Source of the DNA: Diaminobutyricibacter sp049994905
Lineage (GTDB): Bacteria > Actinomycetota > Actinomycetes > Actinomycetales > Microbacteriaceae
Direction of reading: 5' to 3'
Assembly: GCF_049994905.1 (NCBI RefSeq)
Contig: NZ_CP188258.1
Location: 2,232,001 to 2,296,000 of the forward strand
Length of the DNA: 64,000 nucleotides
Under the pieces are notes generated by a model. The model did no database searches, was not told where the DNA came from, and worked only from the letters and a program-made list of their open reading frames with translations. The translations under genes were made by a program, and so were the position numbers. Positions within the stretch are counted from its first letter, which is position 1. Each line of letters opens with the position of its first letter. This document shows positions 41,743 through 51,059 of this stretch, piece after piece.

Positions 41743-42764
41743 TGGCCGTCAGCCGCCTCACACGGTTCGGAAACGACCTCTACACCGGCGCTCGCTCATA
41801 CGACTTCGTCGGCAAGCGCAAGATCTGGTACACCATCGCGATCGTGATGGTCGTTGCCTCAATCCTCATCCCGGTGATCAAGGGGGGATTCAACTTCGGC
41901 ATCGAGTTCCGCGGTGGGTCGCAGTTCCAGATCACCAACGTCCAGACGACGGCACAGAAGCCCGGCGAAGAAGCCGTCGCGAGCGTCGTTCCGAATGCTG
42001 TTGTCCACGTAACCAGCGTCAACAACAATGCCGTGCGCGTGCAGACCGACCAGCTCACGGCCGACCAGAGCCGTCAGGTGGCGGATGCGCTGGCCAAGGC
42101 ATACAACGTGCCCGGCACTGAAGTCGCGTCGTCCTTCATCGGCCCGACCTGGGGCGCGGATGTGACGCAACAGTCGATCCAGGGCCTCATCGTCTTCCTG
42201 CTCCTCGCCTTCATCGCCATGGCGTTGTACTTCCGAACGTGGAAGATGTCGGCTTCGGCGATCATCTCGCTGTTCCATGACCTCATCATCACGGCGGGCA
42301 TCTACGCACTCGTCGGGTTCGAGATCACGCCGGCGACGATGATCGGCTTCCTGACGATCCTCGGCTACTCGCTCTACGACACGGTCGTCGTCTTCGACAA
42401 GGTGCGCGAGAACACCCGCGAAGAGCTCGAACTGACCCGTCGAACGTTCGCCGAGGCGGTGAACCTCGCTGTCAACCAGACCCTCGTGCGTTCGATCAAC
42501 ACGGCCGTCGTCGCGGTGCTGCCCGTCGCGTCGATCCTGTTCATCGGTGCGTTCGCGCTCGGTGCCGACACACTCAGGGACATCTCGCTCGCGCTGCTCA
42601 TCGGAATCATCGTCGGAACGTACTCGACGATCTTCCTTGCGGCCCCGATGTACTCCCAGTTCCGCGAGGGCGAGGCAGCGATCAAGAAGCACGACATGAA
42701 GGTGCGCGCGACCCGTCCGAAGGCAGCCGCACCGGTCGCTCCGGTCCCTGTCGCGGCGGAATAG
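41742..42764 (+). CDS. secF: Protein translocase subunit SecF
   Basis: A 340-residue membrane partner of SecD. First helix at about 27-47, then the signature FNFGIEFRGGSQFQI, and the five-helix domain including GFLTILGYSLYDTVVVFDKVREN. TGATG overlap with secD ensures equal translation. The Lys/Ala/Pro-rich C-terminus is typical of actinobacterial SecF. Confidence 0.95.
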   Translation: MAVSRLTRFGNDLYTGARSYDFVGKRKIWYTIAIVMVVASILIPVIKGGFNFGIEFRGGSQFQITNVQTTAQKPGEEAVASVVPNAVVHVTSVNNNAVRVQTDQLTADQSRQVADALAKAYNVPGTEVASSFIGPTWGADVTQQSIQGLIVFLLLAFIAMALYFRTWKMSASAIISLFHDLIITAGIYALVGFEITPATMIGFLTILGYSLYDTVVVFDKVRENTREELELTRRTFAEAVNLAVNQTLVRSINTAVVAVLPVASILFIGAFALGADTLRDISLALLIGIIVGTYSTIFLAAPMYSQFREGEAAIKKHDMKVRATRPKAAAPVAPVPVAAE

Positions 42765-42876
42765 CGTGGAATAAGGCGCACGCGTGCACGGTTCTTATCT
42801 CGACGGGTGTGAGGTAGGAGCCGCGCGCGCAGCCCAGAGGCAGCCGTGCGTGCCACATCGCACAGGCGGCACCCGC

Positions 42877-42882
42877 GATAAT
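42877..42882 (+). promoter_or_regulatory. Candidate -10 element for the relA/rsh gene
   Basis: GATAAT, 20 bases before the start codon, in the 138-base gap after secF. GGGAGG at 42890-42895 is the ribosome binding site. The -35 is unclear. Confidence 0.4.
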
Positions 42883-42902
42883 AGAAGACGGGAGGCACGC
42901 TG

Positions 42903-45155
42903 ATGGTCGACACGACAACGCCACAGACTGCTTCCCTGCGCCGTCTTGTCCCGCGCATCTTCTCGAGGGCTCAGCCGGCGGGGGCCGTCGACACCCTGAT
43001 CCGCACGCTGCGCATGCACCACCCGAAGGCTGACCTCTCGCTCGTCGAGCGGGCATACGCCGTCGCCGAGAAAGCCCATTCGGGCCAGAAGCGCCGGAGC
43101 GGAGAGCCGTACATCACTCACCCCGTGGCGGTCGCCCAGATTCTGGCCGACCTCGGAATCGGGGCGAAGACGATCGCGGCCGCCCTCCTGCACGATACGG
43201 TCGAGGACACCGAGTACACGCTGGACGAGCTGCGAGACGCGTTCGGCGACGAGATAGCGATGCTCGTCGACGGTGTGACCAAGCTCGACAAGGTCAAGTA
43301 CGGCGACAGTGCTCAGGCCGAGACGGTCCGCAAGATGATCGTCGCGATGTCAAAGGACATCCGTGTTCTGATCATCAAACTTGCCGATCGTCTTCACAAT
43401 GCACGCACCTGGGGCTTCGTGCCCGCTGAGTCCGCGACCCGCAAGGCCACGGAGACGCTCGAGATCTATGCACCGCTTGCCCACCGGCTGGGGATCCAGG
43501 CGATCAAGTGGGAGCTCGAAGACCTGTCGTTCGCGGTGCTGTACCCGAAGCTCTACGCCGAGATCGAGAGTCTGGTACGCCAGCGCTCACCCGAACGCGA
43601 ACGCCTTGTGCAGCACGTCATCGATGCCATCAACGACGACCTCAAATCGGCACGGATCCGCGGCAAAGTCGTCGGCCGGCCGAAGCAGTTCTACTCGATC
43701 TACCAGAAGATGGTCGTGCGAGGTCGCGAGTTCGACGAGATCTACGACCTGGTCGGCATCCGCGTGCTCGTGAACTCCGTGCGCGACTGCTACGCAGTGC
43801 TCGGTCAGATCCACGCGCGGTGGACGCCGATGCCGGGCCGGTTCAAGGACTACATCGCGACGCCCAAGTTCAACCTGTACCAGTCGCTGCACACGACGGT
43901 GATCGGACCCGAGGGGCGAGCCGTCGAGATCCAGATCCGCACCGAGGAGATGCACCAGCGCGCCGAGTTCGGTGTCGCGGCCCACTGGAAGTACAAGGAA
44001 CAGGTCAACGGCAAGAGTTCCGGTCCCGGTGGCAGAACCGACACCGATCTTGCGTGGCTCGCGCACCTCTCCGACTGGCAGGCCGAGACGGCGGATCCCA
44101 GCGAATTCCTGGACTCCCTGCGGTTCGAGATCGGGGCGAAAGAGGTCTACGTCTTCACACCGAAGGGTAGGGTCATCGGGCTGCCGACAGGCGCGACCCC
44201 GGTCGACTTCGCGTACGCCGTCCACACCGAGGTCGGACACCGCACCATGGGTGCCAAGGTGAACGGGCGTCTCGTTCCGCTGGAGAGCACGCTCACCACA
44301 GGCGATGTCGTCGAGGTCTTCACGTCGAAGAATCCGGACTCCGGCCCCAGCCAGGACTGGCTGAACTTCGTCAAGAGTCCGCGAGCACGCAACAAGATCC
44401 GGCAGTGGTTCACCAAGGAGCGTCGCGACGAGGCGATCGAACAGGGCAAGGATGCGATCGCACGCGCGATGCGCAAACAGAACCTGCCGCTGCAGAAGCT
44501 GATGACGCAGGACTCGCTTGCCGAAGTCGCCGCGCAGCTGCGCTATGAAGACGTTTCGGCCCTCTACGCGGCGGTCGGCGAAGGCCACGTCTCGACCCAG
44601 TCCGTCATAGAGAAGGTCGTTGCATCGCTTCAGACCGAAGCCGAAGGCGACGCCGGTGAGATCGAACTTCCGGTCAAGGGCCGCTCAAGACAACTCCGTA
44701 ACAGCGATTCGGGGGTGCTGGTGCGGGGTGCGCCCGACATCCTCGTCAAACTTGCCAAGTGCTGCACACCGGTGCCGGGCGACCCCATCGTCGGTTTCAT
44801 CACGCGCGGCGCGGGCGTCTCCGTGCACCAGGCGAGCTGCCACAACGTCCAGTCGCTTCTCCAGGAACCGGAACGCATGATCGACGTCGAATGGGCGCCG
44901 AGTTCGAAGAGCGTGTTCCTCGTCCAGATCCAGGTGGAGGCGCTGGACCGGTCCGGCCTTCTGTCAGACGTGACTCGCGTGCTCTCGGAGCATCACGTGA
45001 ACATCCTCTCCGCAACGGTGACGACGTCGAGTGACCGTCTTGCACTCAGCCGGTTCGTCTTCGAGATGGGCGACACGACTCACCTGGACAGGGTGCTGAA
45101 CGCTGTGCGGCGAATCGACGCCGTCTACGACGTCTACCGCGTCAGCGCGGGCTGA
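42903..45155 (+). CDS. relA: Bifunctional (p)ppGpp synthetase/hydrolase, RelA/SpoT family
   Basis: A 750-residue long RSH enzyme of the stringent response. Order of domains: HD hydrolase (about 50-200; AALLHDTVEDTEYT, ADRLHNART), synthetase (about 230-350; YDLVGIRVLV, RFKDYIATPKFNLYQSLHT), TGS (about 400-460; VYVFTPKGRVIGLPTGATPV), helical region, zinc-like CCTPVPGD segment and C-terminal ACT domain (FLVQIQVEALDRSGLLSDVT). The RFKD motif is the RXKD form found in bifunctional enzymes rather than the EXDD of synthetase-only RelA. It makes and degrades ppGpp in response to uncharged tRNA on ribosomes. Confidence 0.96.
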   Translation: MVDTTTPQTASLRRLVPRIFSRAQPAGAVDTLIRTLRMHHPKADLSLVERAYAVAEKAHSGQKRRSGEPYITHPVAVAQILADLGIGAKTIAAALLHDTVEDTEYTLDELRDAFGDEIAMLVDGVTKLDKVKYGDSAQAETVRKMIVAMSKDIRVLIIKLADRLHNARTWGFVPAESATRKATETLEIYAPLAHRLGIQAIKWELEDLSFAVLYPKLYAEIESLVRQRSPERERLVQHVIDAINDDLKSARIRGKVVGRPKQFYSIYQKMVVRGREFDEIYDLVGIRVLVNSVRDCYAVLGQIHARWTPMPGRFKDYIATPKFNLYQSLHTTVIGPEGRAVEIQIRTEEMHQRAEFGVAAHWKYKEQVNGKSSGPGGRTDTDLAWLAHLSDWQAETADPSEFLDSLRFEIGAKEVYVFTPKGRVIGLPTGATPVDFAYAVHTEVGHRTMGAKVNGRLVPLESTLTTGDVVEVFTSKNPDSGPSQDWLNFVKSPRARNKIRQWFTKERRDEAIEQGKDAIARAMRKQNLPLQKLMTQDSLAEVAAQLRYEDVSALYAAVGEGHVSTQSVIEKVVASLQTEAEGDAGEIELPVKGRSRQLRNSDSGVLVRGAPDILVKLAKCCTPVPGDPIVGFITRGAGVSVHQASCHNVQSLLQEPERMIDVEWAPSSKSVFLVQIQVEALDRSGLLSDVTRVLSEHHVNILSATVTTSSDRLALSRFVFEMGDTTHLDRVLNAVRRIDAVYDVYRVSAG

Positions 45156-45748
45156 CCCGGAAAGGCCGCTCCCAAGTCCATCGACAGGAGCGGCAGTTCG
45201 GATTGTTCGAGCGACGCTGCGCGTGCCAGCGCACGCCTGAGGCCCGGAAACCGGGGCAGGTCGCGGATGCGTCGGCGGCAATCGCTCACTCGTGAGCCAC
45301 CCAGCCGAAGCACGGCGAGCACGTCCAGCGCGTCGGCAAGGCCGAATGGCTCGCATGTTCGGAGCAGATCAATCGCTGTTCTCAGCGGCGACGTCAGTCT
45401 CAGCGACCCGACCTGCACGATATCGGCGGTCTCGATCCTGCATTCGCGGAACTCGAAACGCGGCGAGAGGTGCGGGGTCGTCCTGTTGGCGATGTCGATG
45501 CACAACTGGTGCCGGAAAGGCGCAGACGCGCGCGCTCCGAAGACCCAAAGGGCGGACGAACGCTCGGCGATCATGCGTTCGGGAACCAGCGGGGCGAGAG
45601 TCGCGGCCCTGAGCTGCCTGCCGTCGGGCTCATCGATCGGCGCGAACCAATCGTCGACCGCGAAGACCTGCCCATCGATACAGGCAGCGCGTAACTCGAC
45701 CACAGGCAGGTCGTCAGCATTCAGCAGGCGGGGGAGCAGGCGCGTCAT
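45134..45748 (-). CDS. AbiEi-antitoxin-like / DUF559-related protein
   Basis: A 204-residue protein with the segment SLRLTSPLRTAIDLLRTCEP, which is typical of actinobacterial proteins annotated as AbiEi-family antitoxin C-terminal domain or DUF559 proteins lacking the nuclease. The N-terminal part (LWVFGARASAPFRHQLCIDI) also fits those proteins. No AbiEii-type nucleotidyltransferase partner is nearby, so an antitoxin role is not supported by context. Its 3' end overlaps the relA end by 22 bases on the opposite strand. Confidence 0.6.
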   Translation of the reverse strand: MTRLLPRLLNADDLPVVELRAACIDGQVFAVDDWFAPIDEPDGRQLRAATLAPLVPERMIAERSSALWVFGARASAPFRHQLCIDIANRTTPHLSPRFEFRECRIETADIVQVGSLRLTSPLRTAIDLLRTCEPFGLADALDVLAVLRLGGSRVSDCRRRIRDLPRFPGLRRALARAASLEQSELPLLSMDLGAAFPGQPALTR

Positions 45749-45835
45749 GTGACGAGCCTGCCGCCCGTCGACGCACCAAGCGGTTCGTTATCGCCGATCT
45801 GTGCAGGGGAGAGCCCTGTGCACGGCAGTCCGGCA

Positions 45836-47065
45836 CTACTTCAGCGCGTCGAGCCAGACCTTGCGGGCGTCGAGCGCCTCCTGGGCCTCAGCGACCTTTG
45901 CTTTGTCTCCGCTGGCCCTGGCCTCTTCGAGCTCCGCCTCCAGCTTGGCGATCGCGGCGGTGAGCTGACTCGCGAGGCCCTCGGAGCGGGCCTTCTTCTC
46001 CGGGTTGTTGCGCTGCCAGTGGTCGTCGTCGAGTTTGCGAACAGCGGCCTCGACCCGGCGAAGTCGCTCCTCGATGACCTTGACCTGGTCGCGCGGAACC
46101 TTGCCGATCTCGTCCCAGCGGCGCTGGATCGAGCTGAGGGTGGCACGGGCCGACTCGCGATCCGTCGCGGTGAGCAGGGGCTCTGCCTCGTCCAGAAGTT
46201 TGAGCTTGGCCTCGAGGTTCGCCGAGAACTCCTCGTTCTCCCTGGCGTCGACTTCGGACTTCGCCGAGTAGATCGCGTCGCCGGCGGCCTTGAATCGCGC
46301 CCAGAGCGCGTCGTCGTTCCGCTTGCCGGCACGGCCGGCAAGCTTCCACTGTTCGAGCAGCTCGCGGTAGGCGGGCACCCCATCGGCTCCGCGTGGGATC
46401 AGCGCCTCGGCCTGCTCGATCAGCTGGGTCTTGCGCGCGCGCACATCGCGGTGCTGGTTGTCGAGTTCGGCGAAGAAGGCCTTGCGGTTGTGTTCGATCG
46501 TCGCGCGGGCAGCCCGGAATCGTTTCCACAGCTCGTTGGCTTCGTTCTTCGGCAGGCGAGGCCCGTCGTGCTGGTGGGCCTGCCACCGCGCGAAGAGAGT
46601 GTCGAGCGCAGCGGTCGTCTGCTTCCACTGCGTCTTCGTCGGGTCTTCGGCGGCGAGTGCCTCGGCCTCGACCACGATCTCGGTGCGCTCGGCGATCGCC
46701 GCATCCACCGCTGCGCGCGCTTCTGCGGTCTGTTGTTCCGTCAGCTCTTCGACCGTGCCGCCGAGCTTCGCAAGGCGTTCCTGCAGCGAAGCCAGGTCGC
46801 CGACCGCGTTGGCGGAGGCGACGTGCTCACTCAGTGTCGATACGGCCTTGGCGATGTCGGTTGCCGGTGCACCGCGGCGTGCGCGCTGCTCGAGCAGCGT
46901 CACCTGACCTGCCAGGTCCGTGTACTTGCGTTCGAAATAGGCGAGCGCCTCTTCGGGAGTGCCGTCGGGATACTGCCCGACCTCCCTTTCGCCGTCGCCC
47001 TCGCGAACGAAGACGGTGCCGGTCTCATCGACACGACCCCACGGTTGCTGATCAGTTGTAGCCAA
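45836..47065 (-). CDS. DUF349 domain protein, helical repeat
   Basis: A 409-residue acidic, almost entirely helical protein with repeated DUF349 units, each with a Trp and Arg pattern (QAHQHDGPRLPKNEANELWK, LEQWKLAGRAGKRNDDALWA, SIQRRWDEIGKVPRDQVKVI). Long coiled coils are predicted from the heptads in the middle and end. Function is unknown; it is conserved next to relA and the cyclophilin gene in Actinobacteria. I favour a TTG start at 47065 (AAGGTGAGG just before) giving ATTDQQPWGRVDETGTVFVR; GTG at 47074 is also possible. Confidence 0.85.
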   Translation of the reverse strand: MATTDQQPWGRVDETGTVFVREGDGEREVGQYPDGTPEEALAYFERKYTDLAGQVTLLEQRARRGAPATDIAKAVSTLSEHVASANAVGDLASLQERLAKLGGTVEELTEQQTAEARAAVDAAIAERTEIVVEAEALAAEDPTKTQWKQTTAALDTLFARWQAHQHDGPRLPKNEANELWKRFRAARATIEHNRKAFFAELDNQHRDVRARKTQLIEQAEALIPRGADGVPAYRELLEQWKLAGRAGKRNDDALWARFKAAGDAIYSAKSEVDARENEEFSANLEAKLKLLDEAEPLLTATDRESARATLSSIQRRWDEIGKVPRDQVKVIEERLRRVEAAVRKLDDDHWQRNNPEKKARSEGLASQLTAAIAKLEAELEEARASGDKAKVAEAQEALDARKVWLDALK

Positions 47066-47154
47066 GAGCCTCACCTTGCTGACGACGACGGCCGGACGAC
47101 CGCCCCACACTGCGTTTTAGCCTATTGCACACGCCCTGCGGCGTGCAGTGGTGC

Positions 47155-47925
47155 TTATTGAACCGTTATCCCCTTGATCGTCGTCGCCACGTTCGGTTTG
47201 CCGTCGGTTCCGCCACCCTGGACGCCCTTGGATGTGACCTCGCTGGTCAGCTTGTCGAGCCCGCTGGTGACCTTACCGATCACGGTGTAGCCACCGGCGC
47301 TGTCAGAGGGGATGGTCGACGTCTTGTAGACGATGAAGAACTGGCTGCCCTGACTGTTCGCATTGTTCGACGTGCGCGCCATAGCGAGCGTGCCGGCGGG
47401 ATAGACGTTGTTCGCGGGAGCATTCTCCACCGGCCCGTACGAGTAACCGGGACCGCCCGATCCGTCGCCCTTCGGGTCTCCGCACTGCAGGACATAGATG
47501 CCGGACGTGGTCAGCCGATGGCAGGTCAGCCCGTCGTAGAAGCCCTTCTGGCTCAGGGCGATCGTCGACGAGACCGCCTGCGGAGCCTGGGCGCCGTCGA
47601 GGCTGATGGCAAGAGGGATGTCGTTGATCGTCATCGTGCCGGTCCATTGGCGGTTGCCCGCGAGCGTCTTCGGCGGCAGCGTGTAAGCGGCAGCTGAGGC
47701 GGAGGGCGAGGGGCTTGCGACAGCCTTGCCCGGGCCTGTGTTGAAGTAGAGGAGCTGCGTGAGCACAGCGAGAGCGACCACGACGAGGACGCCGACTCCT
47801 GCAAGCCAGTTGTCGCGCACCCGCCGTTTCGCTTTGGCCTCGTGCACGGTCTGGCGCGCCTGGTAGGCCCGCAAGCGCTCCCGCGCCTGACGCGCTTCGC
47901 GATCGTTCTGCTTGTTCGGTGCCAC
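47155..47925 (-). CDS. Membrane-anchored peptidyl-prolyl cis-trans isomerase (cyclophilin type)
   Basis: A 256-residue protein: a basic N-terminus (about 1-38), one transmembrane helix (WLAGVGVLVVVALAVLTQLL), a Ser/Ala linker and an extracytoplasmic cyclophilin domain (about 88-255). Typical segments are YDGLTCHRL, GYSYGPVENAPAN, GTLAMARTSNNANSQGSQFF and YTVIGKVTSGLD. It should assist folding of secreted proteins at the outer membrane face. GTG start after GGAGGA. Confidence 0.9.
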   Translation of the reverse strand: MAPNKQNDREARQARERLRAYQARQTVHEAKAKRRVRDNWLAGVGVLVVVALAVLTQLLYFNTGPGKAVASPSPSASAAAYTLPPKTLAGNRQWTGTMTINDIPLAISLDGAQAPQAVSSTIALSQKGFYDGLTCHRLTTSGIYVLQCGDPKGDGSGGPGYSYGPVENAPANNVYPAGTLAMARTSNNANSQGSQFFIVYKTSTIPSDSAGGYTVIGKVTSGLDKLTSEVTSKGVQGGGTDGKPNVATTIKGITVQ

Positions 47926-48089
47926 GTGAAATCCTCCGAGGGGGCGCGCCGTCGTGCGGGGGGGAATATCCGGCCCGGCGCGCCACGGCGCTGGACCTCA
48001 GATGAACTTTATGCGACCGAGCTATGTCGGCCAAATGCGCCTGTGGATCGCTGCACGGTGGTGTCGGCGGAAGCAACTAGCCTTGACCC

Positions 48090-49430
48090 ATGGTCGATGT
48101 GCAACCGGGGCTCCGCAGCGGTGCGACACCCCTCGCGGTGCGCATGCGACCGAAGAGCCTTGACGAGGTGGCGGGGCAGAAACACTTGCTGACCCCGGGG
48201 TCGCCGCTCGTCAGCCTGGCGTCGGACACGACGGGGGAGCGCGGTTCGGTCTCCGTCATCCTCTGGGGTCCTCCCGGCACGGGCAAGACGACTCTCGCGC
48301 AGGCCATCGCCCACTCCTCGGGGCGCCGGTTCGTCGAACTCTCGGCCGTTTCGGCGGGAGTGCGCGACGTACGCCAGGTCATGGACGAAGCACTCTCGAC
48401 CCGCGACCTCTACGGCATCTCCACCGTCCTCTTCCTCGATGAGATCCACCGCTTCACGAAGGCCCAGCAGGATGCGCTGCTGCCCGGCGTCGAGAACGGC
48501 TGGGTCATCCTCGTCGCCGCAACGACGGAGAACCCTTCGTTCTCGGTGATCTCGCCCCTGCTCTCCCGTTCGCTCCTCCTCACTCTCGAGACTCTGAGCG
48601 ACGACGACCTGGGCACGGTCGTCGATCGAGCCGTCGTCGACGAGCGCGGACTCGGCGACCGCTTCGTTCTGGAGCCGGATGCGAGGGCCGCGATCATCCG
48701 GCTCGCGTCCGGCGACGCACGACGGGCACTCACGGCCCTCGAGGCGTCCTCCGTCTCGGCGGGCTCTGCAACGCCGGCGACTTCGGCGGACAAACCGGTG
48801 ATCACTGCAGAACTCGTGGCCCAGGCTGTCGATCGTGCCCTCTTGCGATACGACCGAAACGGCGACGAGCACTACGACGTGATCAGTGCCTTCATCAAGT
48901 CCGTTCGTGGCTCCGATGTCGATGCGTCGCTGCACTACCTCGCGCGCATGATCGAGGCCGGAGAAGATCCCCGGTTCATCGCCCGGCGCATCATCGTGCT
49001 CGCCTCCGAAGACATCGGCATGGCCGACCCCCAGTCCCTCGTGATCGCTGTCGCCGCGGCCGACGCAGTGCAGCTGATCGGAATGCCCGAGGGCCGGATT
49101 CCGCTCGCCCAGGCCGTCGTGCACCTGGCTACAGCTCCGAAGTCCAATGCGGCGTACATGGCACTCGACAAAGCGATCGCCGATGTGCGCGCGGGCACGA
49201 TGGGCCGGGTACCCAAACACCTGCGCGATGCGCACTATCCGGGGGCAAAGCGGCTCGGCCACGGAAAGGGCTACAAATACCCGCACGACGACGATCTCGG
49301 CGTGCTCCAGCAGCAGTATCTCCCCAATGAATTGAAAGACGCCGTCTATTACGAGCCGACTGAGCACGGCAACGAACGCGACGTCTCTGCACGGCTCGCC
49401 AAGCTCCGACGCATCGTGCGCGGACGCTGA
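48090..49430 (+). CDS. rarA: Replication-associated recombination protein RarA (MgsA)
   Basis: A 446-residue AAA+ ATPase of the clamp-loader-like RarA/WRNIP1 family. It shows the N-terminal PLAVRMRPKSLDEVAGQKHL, Walker A GPPGTGKTTLAQ, Walker B LFLDEIHRFTKAQQDALLPG, ATTENPSFSVISPLLSR and the C-terminal tetramerisation region (PKSNAAYMALDKAIADVRAG). It acts at stalled replication forks. Divergent from the cyclophilin gene. Confidence 0.94.
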   Translation: MVDVQPGLRSGATPLAVRMRPKSLDEVAGQKHLLTPGSPLVSLASDTTGERGSVSVILWGPPGTGKTTLAQAIAHSSGRRFVELSAVSAGVRDVRQVMDEALSTRDLYGISTVLFLDEIHRFTKAQQDALLPGVENGWVILVAATTENPSFSVISPLLSRSLLLTLETLSDDDLGTVVDRAVVDERGLGDRFVLEPDARAAIIRLASGDARRALTALEASSVSAGSATPATSADKPVITAELVAQAVDRALLRYDRNGDEHYDVISAFIKSVRGSDVDASLHYLARMIEAGEDPRFIARRIIVLASEDIGMADPQSLVIAVAAADAVQLIGMPEGRIPLAQAVVHLATAPKSNAAYMALDKAIADVRAGTMGRVPKHLRDAHYPGAKRLGHGKGYKYPHDDDLGVLQQQYLPNELKDAVYYEPTEHGNERDVSARLAKLRRIVRGR

Positions 49431-49441
49431 TCACGATCTGC

Positions 49442-49447
49442 TAGAAT
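49442..49447 (+). promoter_or_regulatory. Candidate -10 element for rpsD
   Basis: TAGAAT in the context CTAGAATCGATC, just after the rarA stop. It leaves an untranslated leader of about 155 bases before rpsD, long enough for autogenous control by S4, though no fold has been proven. Confidence 0.45.
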
Positions 49448-49607
49448 CGATCCGCCTAGAAGCGGGTGTCGCGTGCGGCTGCGTCGACATACGTTCTCGA
49501 AGGGAATGGCCCTGTAGCCGGGCATCCCTGGCAGCATCCCTCTAATACTGCAGGACGATCCTGTGTGCCTGCATTCACACCGTTAGAGAGACAACCGAAA
49601 GGACCTC

Positions 49608-50237
49608 GTGTCTACCAAGTCACGTACCCGTAGCAAGACCCGCCTGTCGCGGTCACTGGGCATCGCCCTGACCCCGAAGGCGGCCAAGTACCTCGAAAAG
49701 CGTCCGTACGCTCCCGGCGAGCACGGTCGCACCAAGCGCAAGGCCGACTCCGACTACGCCGTTCGTCTGCGCGAGAAGCAGCGTCTGCGTGCCCAGTACG
49801 GCATTCGCGAGAAGCAGCTTCGCATCGCCTTCGAAGAGGCACGCCGCACGCAGGGCCTGACCGGTGAGAACCTGGTCGAGCTCCTCGAGATGCGTCTTGA
49901 CGCACTCGTTCTCCGTGCCGGGTTCGCCCGCACCACGGCGCAGGCGCGCCAGATGGTCGTGCACCGTCACATCCTGGTCGACGGCAAGCTCGTCGACCGT
50001 CCGTCGTTCCGCGTCAAGCCGGGCCAGTTGATTCACGTCAAGGCACGCAGCGAGGGCACCGAGCCGTTCCAGGTCGCGGCCGCCGGCGGTCACGTCGACG
50101 TCCTCCCCAAGACCCCGGCCTACCTCGAGGTCGAACTCGACAAGCTTCACGCGCGCCTCGTGCGCCGCCCGAAGCGTGCCGAGGTTCCGGTCACGTGTGA
50201 GGTCCAGCTCGTCGTCGAGTACTACGCAGCGCGATAA
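49608..50237 (+). CDS. rpsD: Small ribosomal subunit protein uS4
   Basis: A 209-residue primary 16S rRNA-binding protein. The C-terminal S4 domain (LDALVLRAGFARTTAQARQM, HRHILVDGKLVDRPSFRVKP) is clear. The N-terminus (STKSRTRSKTRLSRSLGIAL) has no zinc-binding cysteines, so it is the zinc-free form. GTG start after GAAAGGA. It stands alone rather than in the rpoA operon, with a good hairpin after it. Confidence 0.96.
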   Translation: MSTKSRTRSKTRLSRSLGIALTPKAAKYLEKRPYAPGEHGRTKRKADSDYAVRLREKQRLRAQYGIREKQLRIAFEEARRTQGLTGENLVELLEMRLDALVLRAGFARTTAQARQMVVHRHILVDGKLVDRPSFRVKPGQLIHVKARSEGTEPFQVAAAGGHVDVLPKTPAYLEVELDKLHARLVRRPKRAEVPVTCEVQLVVEYYAAR

Positions 50238-50255
50238 CTTGCGTCTACGCTAGGG

Positions 50256-50282
50256 AGCGGGTCACCTCAGGGTGGCCCGCTT
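50256..50282 (+). terminator. Terminator after rpsD
   Basis: GCGGGTCACC-TCAG-GGTGGCCCGC, with one mismatch, followed by TTC and a few T residues. Confidence 0.7.
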
Positions 50283-50340
50283 CATGCGTTTAATGCGGGG
50301 CGTCCCGTAATATGCCGTTGGCGGAATGGAAGGTGGACTC

Positions 50341-50760
50341 GTGACGGGTGGCGACATCGCAGGGCTCATCGCGGCGGTGGTCTTCGCCGTCCTCGTGGGG
50401 TTCATCGCCCTGCCGCTGGTCAAGCTCGGCCGGGTGCTCGACGAGACCCGCTCAGCGATCAAGGATGCGAGCGACGGTCTCACCCCGATCCTGGAGGAGA
50501 CGGCGACGACGATCCAGGAGACGAATAAGCAGCTCGCGCGGGTGGATGTGATCACGAAGAATGTCGCGGATGTCACGGGGAACGTCTCCGCGCTCGTCGC
50601 CCTCTTCGCGGCGACGGTCGGGGGTCCGCTCATCAAACTGGCCGGATTCAGCGCCGCCGTTCGCGCCGCGTTCCGGGCCACGGCAGGCACCGGGAAGCGC
50701 GGCCCGGACGATTCCACAGGTCCTTCCGTCTCTCGGCGGAAGCGCGGGAGCACGCACTAA
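50341..50760 (+). CDS. DUF948 family membrane-associated protein
   Basis: A 139-residue protein: one transmembrane helix (IAGLIAAVVFAVLVGFIALP, about 6-25) followed by an amphipathic helical region (LDETRSAIKDASDGLTPILE, TIQETNKQLARVDVITKNVA), as in DUF948 proteins, and a basic tail. GTG at 50341 has AAGGTGG before it; the upstream in-frame ATG at 50326 lies in that site. Function unknown. Conserved before alaS in Actinobacteria. Confidence 0.83.
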   Translation: MTGGDIAGLIAAVVFAVLVGFIALPLVKLGRVLDETRSAIKDASDGLTPILEETATTIQETNKQLARVDVITKNVADVTGNVSALVALFAATVGGPLIKLAGFSAAVRAAFRATAGTGKRGPDDSTGPSVSRRKRGSTH

Positions 50761-50818
50761 ACTGACCCGAGGCGCTTCGTTCGCGAACGACGTCTCATTC
50801 ACCAGGGAGTAAATCACC

Positions 50819-51016
50819 ATGAAGAGTTTTCTGTGGCTCGTCGTCGGCATCGCGATCGGTTTCGCGGTGGCGCACAAGGTCAACGAAACCCCTCAGGGCA
50901 AGCAATTCTTCAACGGCCTCGACAAGAAGGCCCGCGACTTCGGCTCGGCCGTCTCCGACGGATACCGCAAGCGCGAGGCCGAACTGCGTTCAGCGATCGA
51001 AGACGCCGAGGCCTAG
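50819..51016 (+). CDS. Small membrane protein before alaS (65 residues)
   Basis: An N-terminal hydrophobic helix (FLWLVVGIAIGFAVAHKV, residues 4-21) and a charged helical tail (GKQFFNGLDKKARDFGSAVS, REAELRSAIEDAEA). It follows the DUF948 gene and precedes alaS by 43 bases. The amphipathic tail resembles that of the DUF948 protein, and the two may be partners at the membrane. No defined function. Confidence 0.8.
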   Translation: MKSFLWLVVGIAIGFAVAHKVNETPQGKQFFNGLDKKARDFGSAVSDGYRKREAELRSAIEDAEA

Positions 51017-51059
51017 CCTGCCCTTCGACGCCGCCCGACCCTTCTACCTACCGGAACCC

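Noticed and set aside
45134..45748. Type IV toxin-antitoxin (AbiE) system next to relA
   Set aside because: Only an AbiEi-like protein is present; no AbiEii nucleotidyltransferase gene lies beside it.
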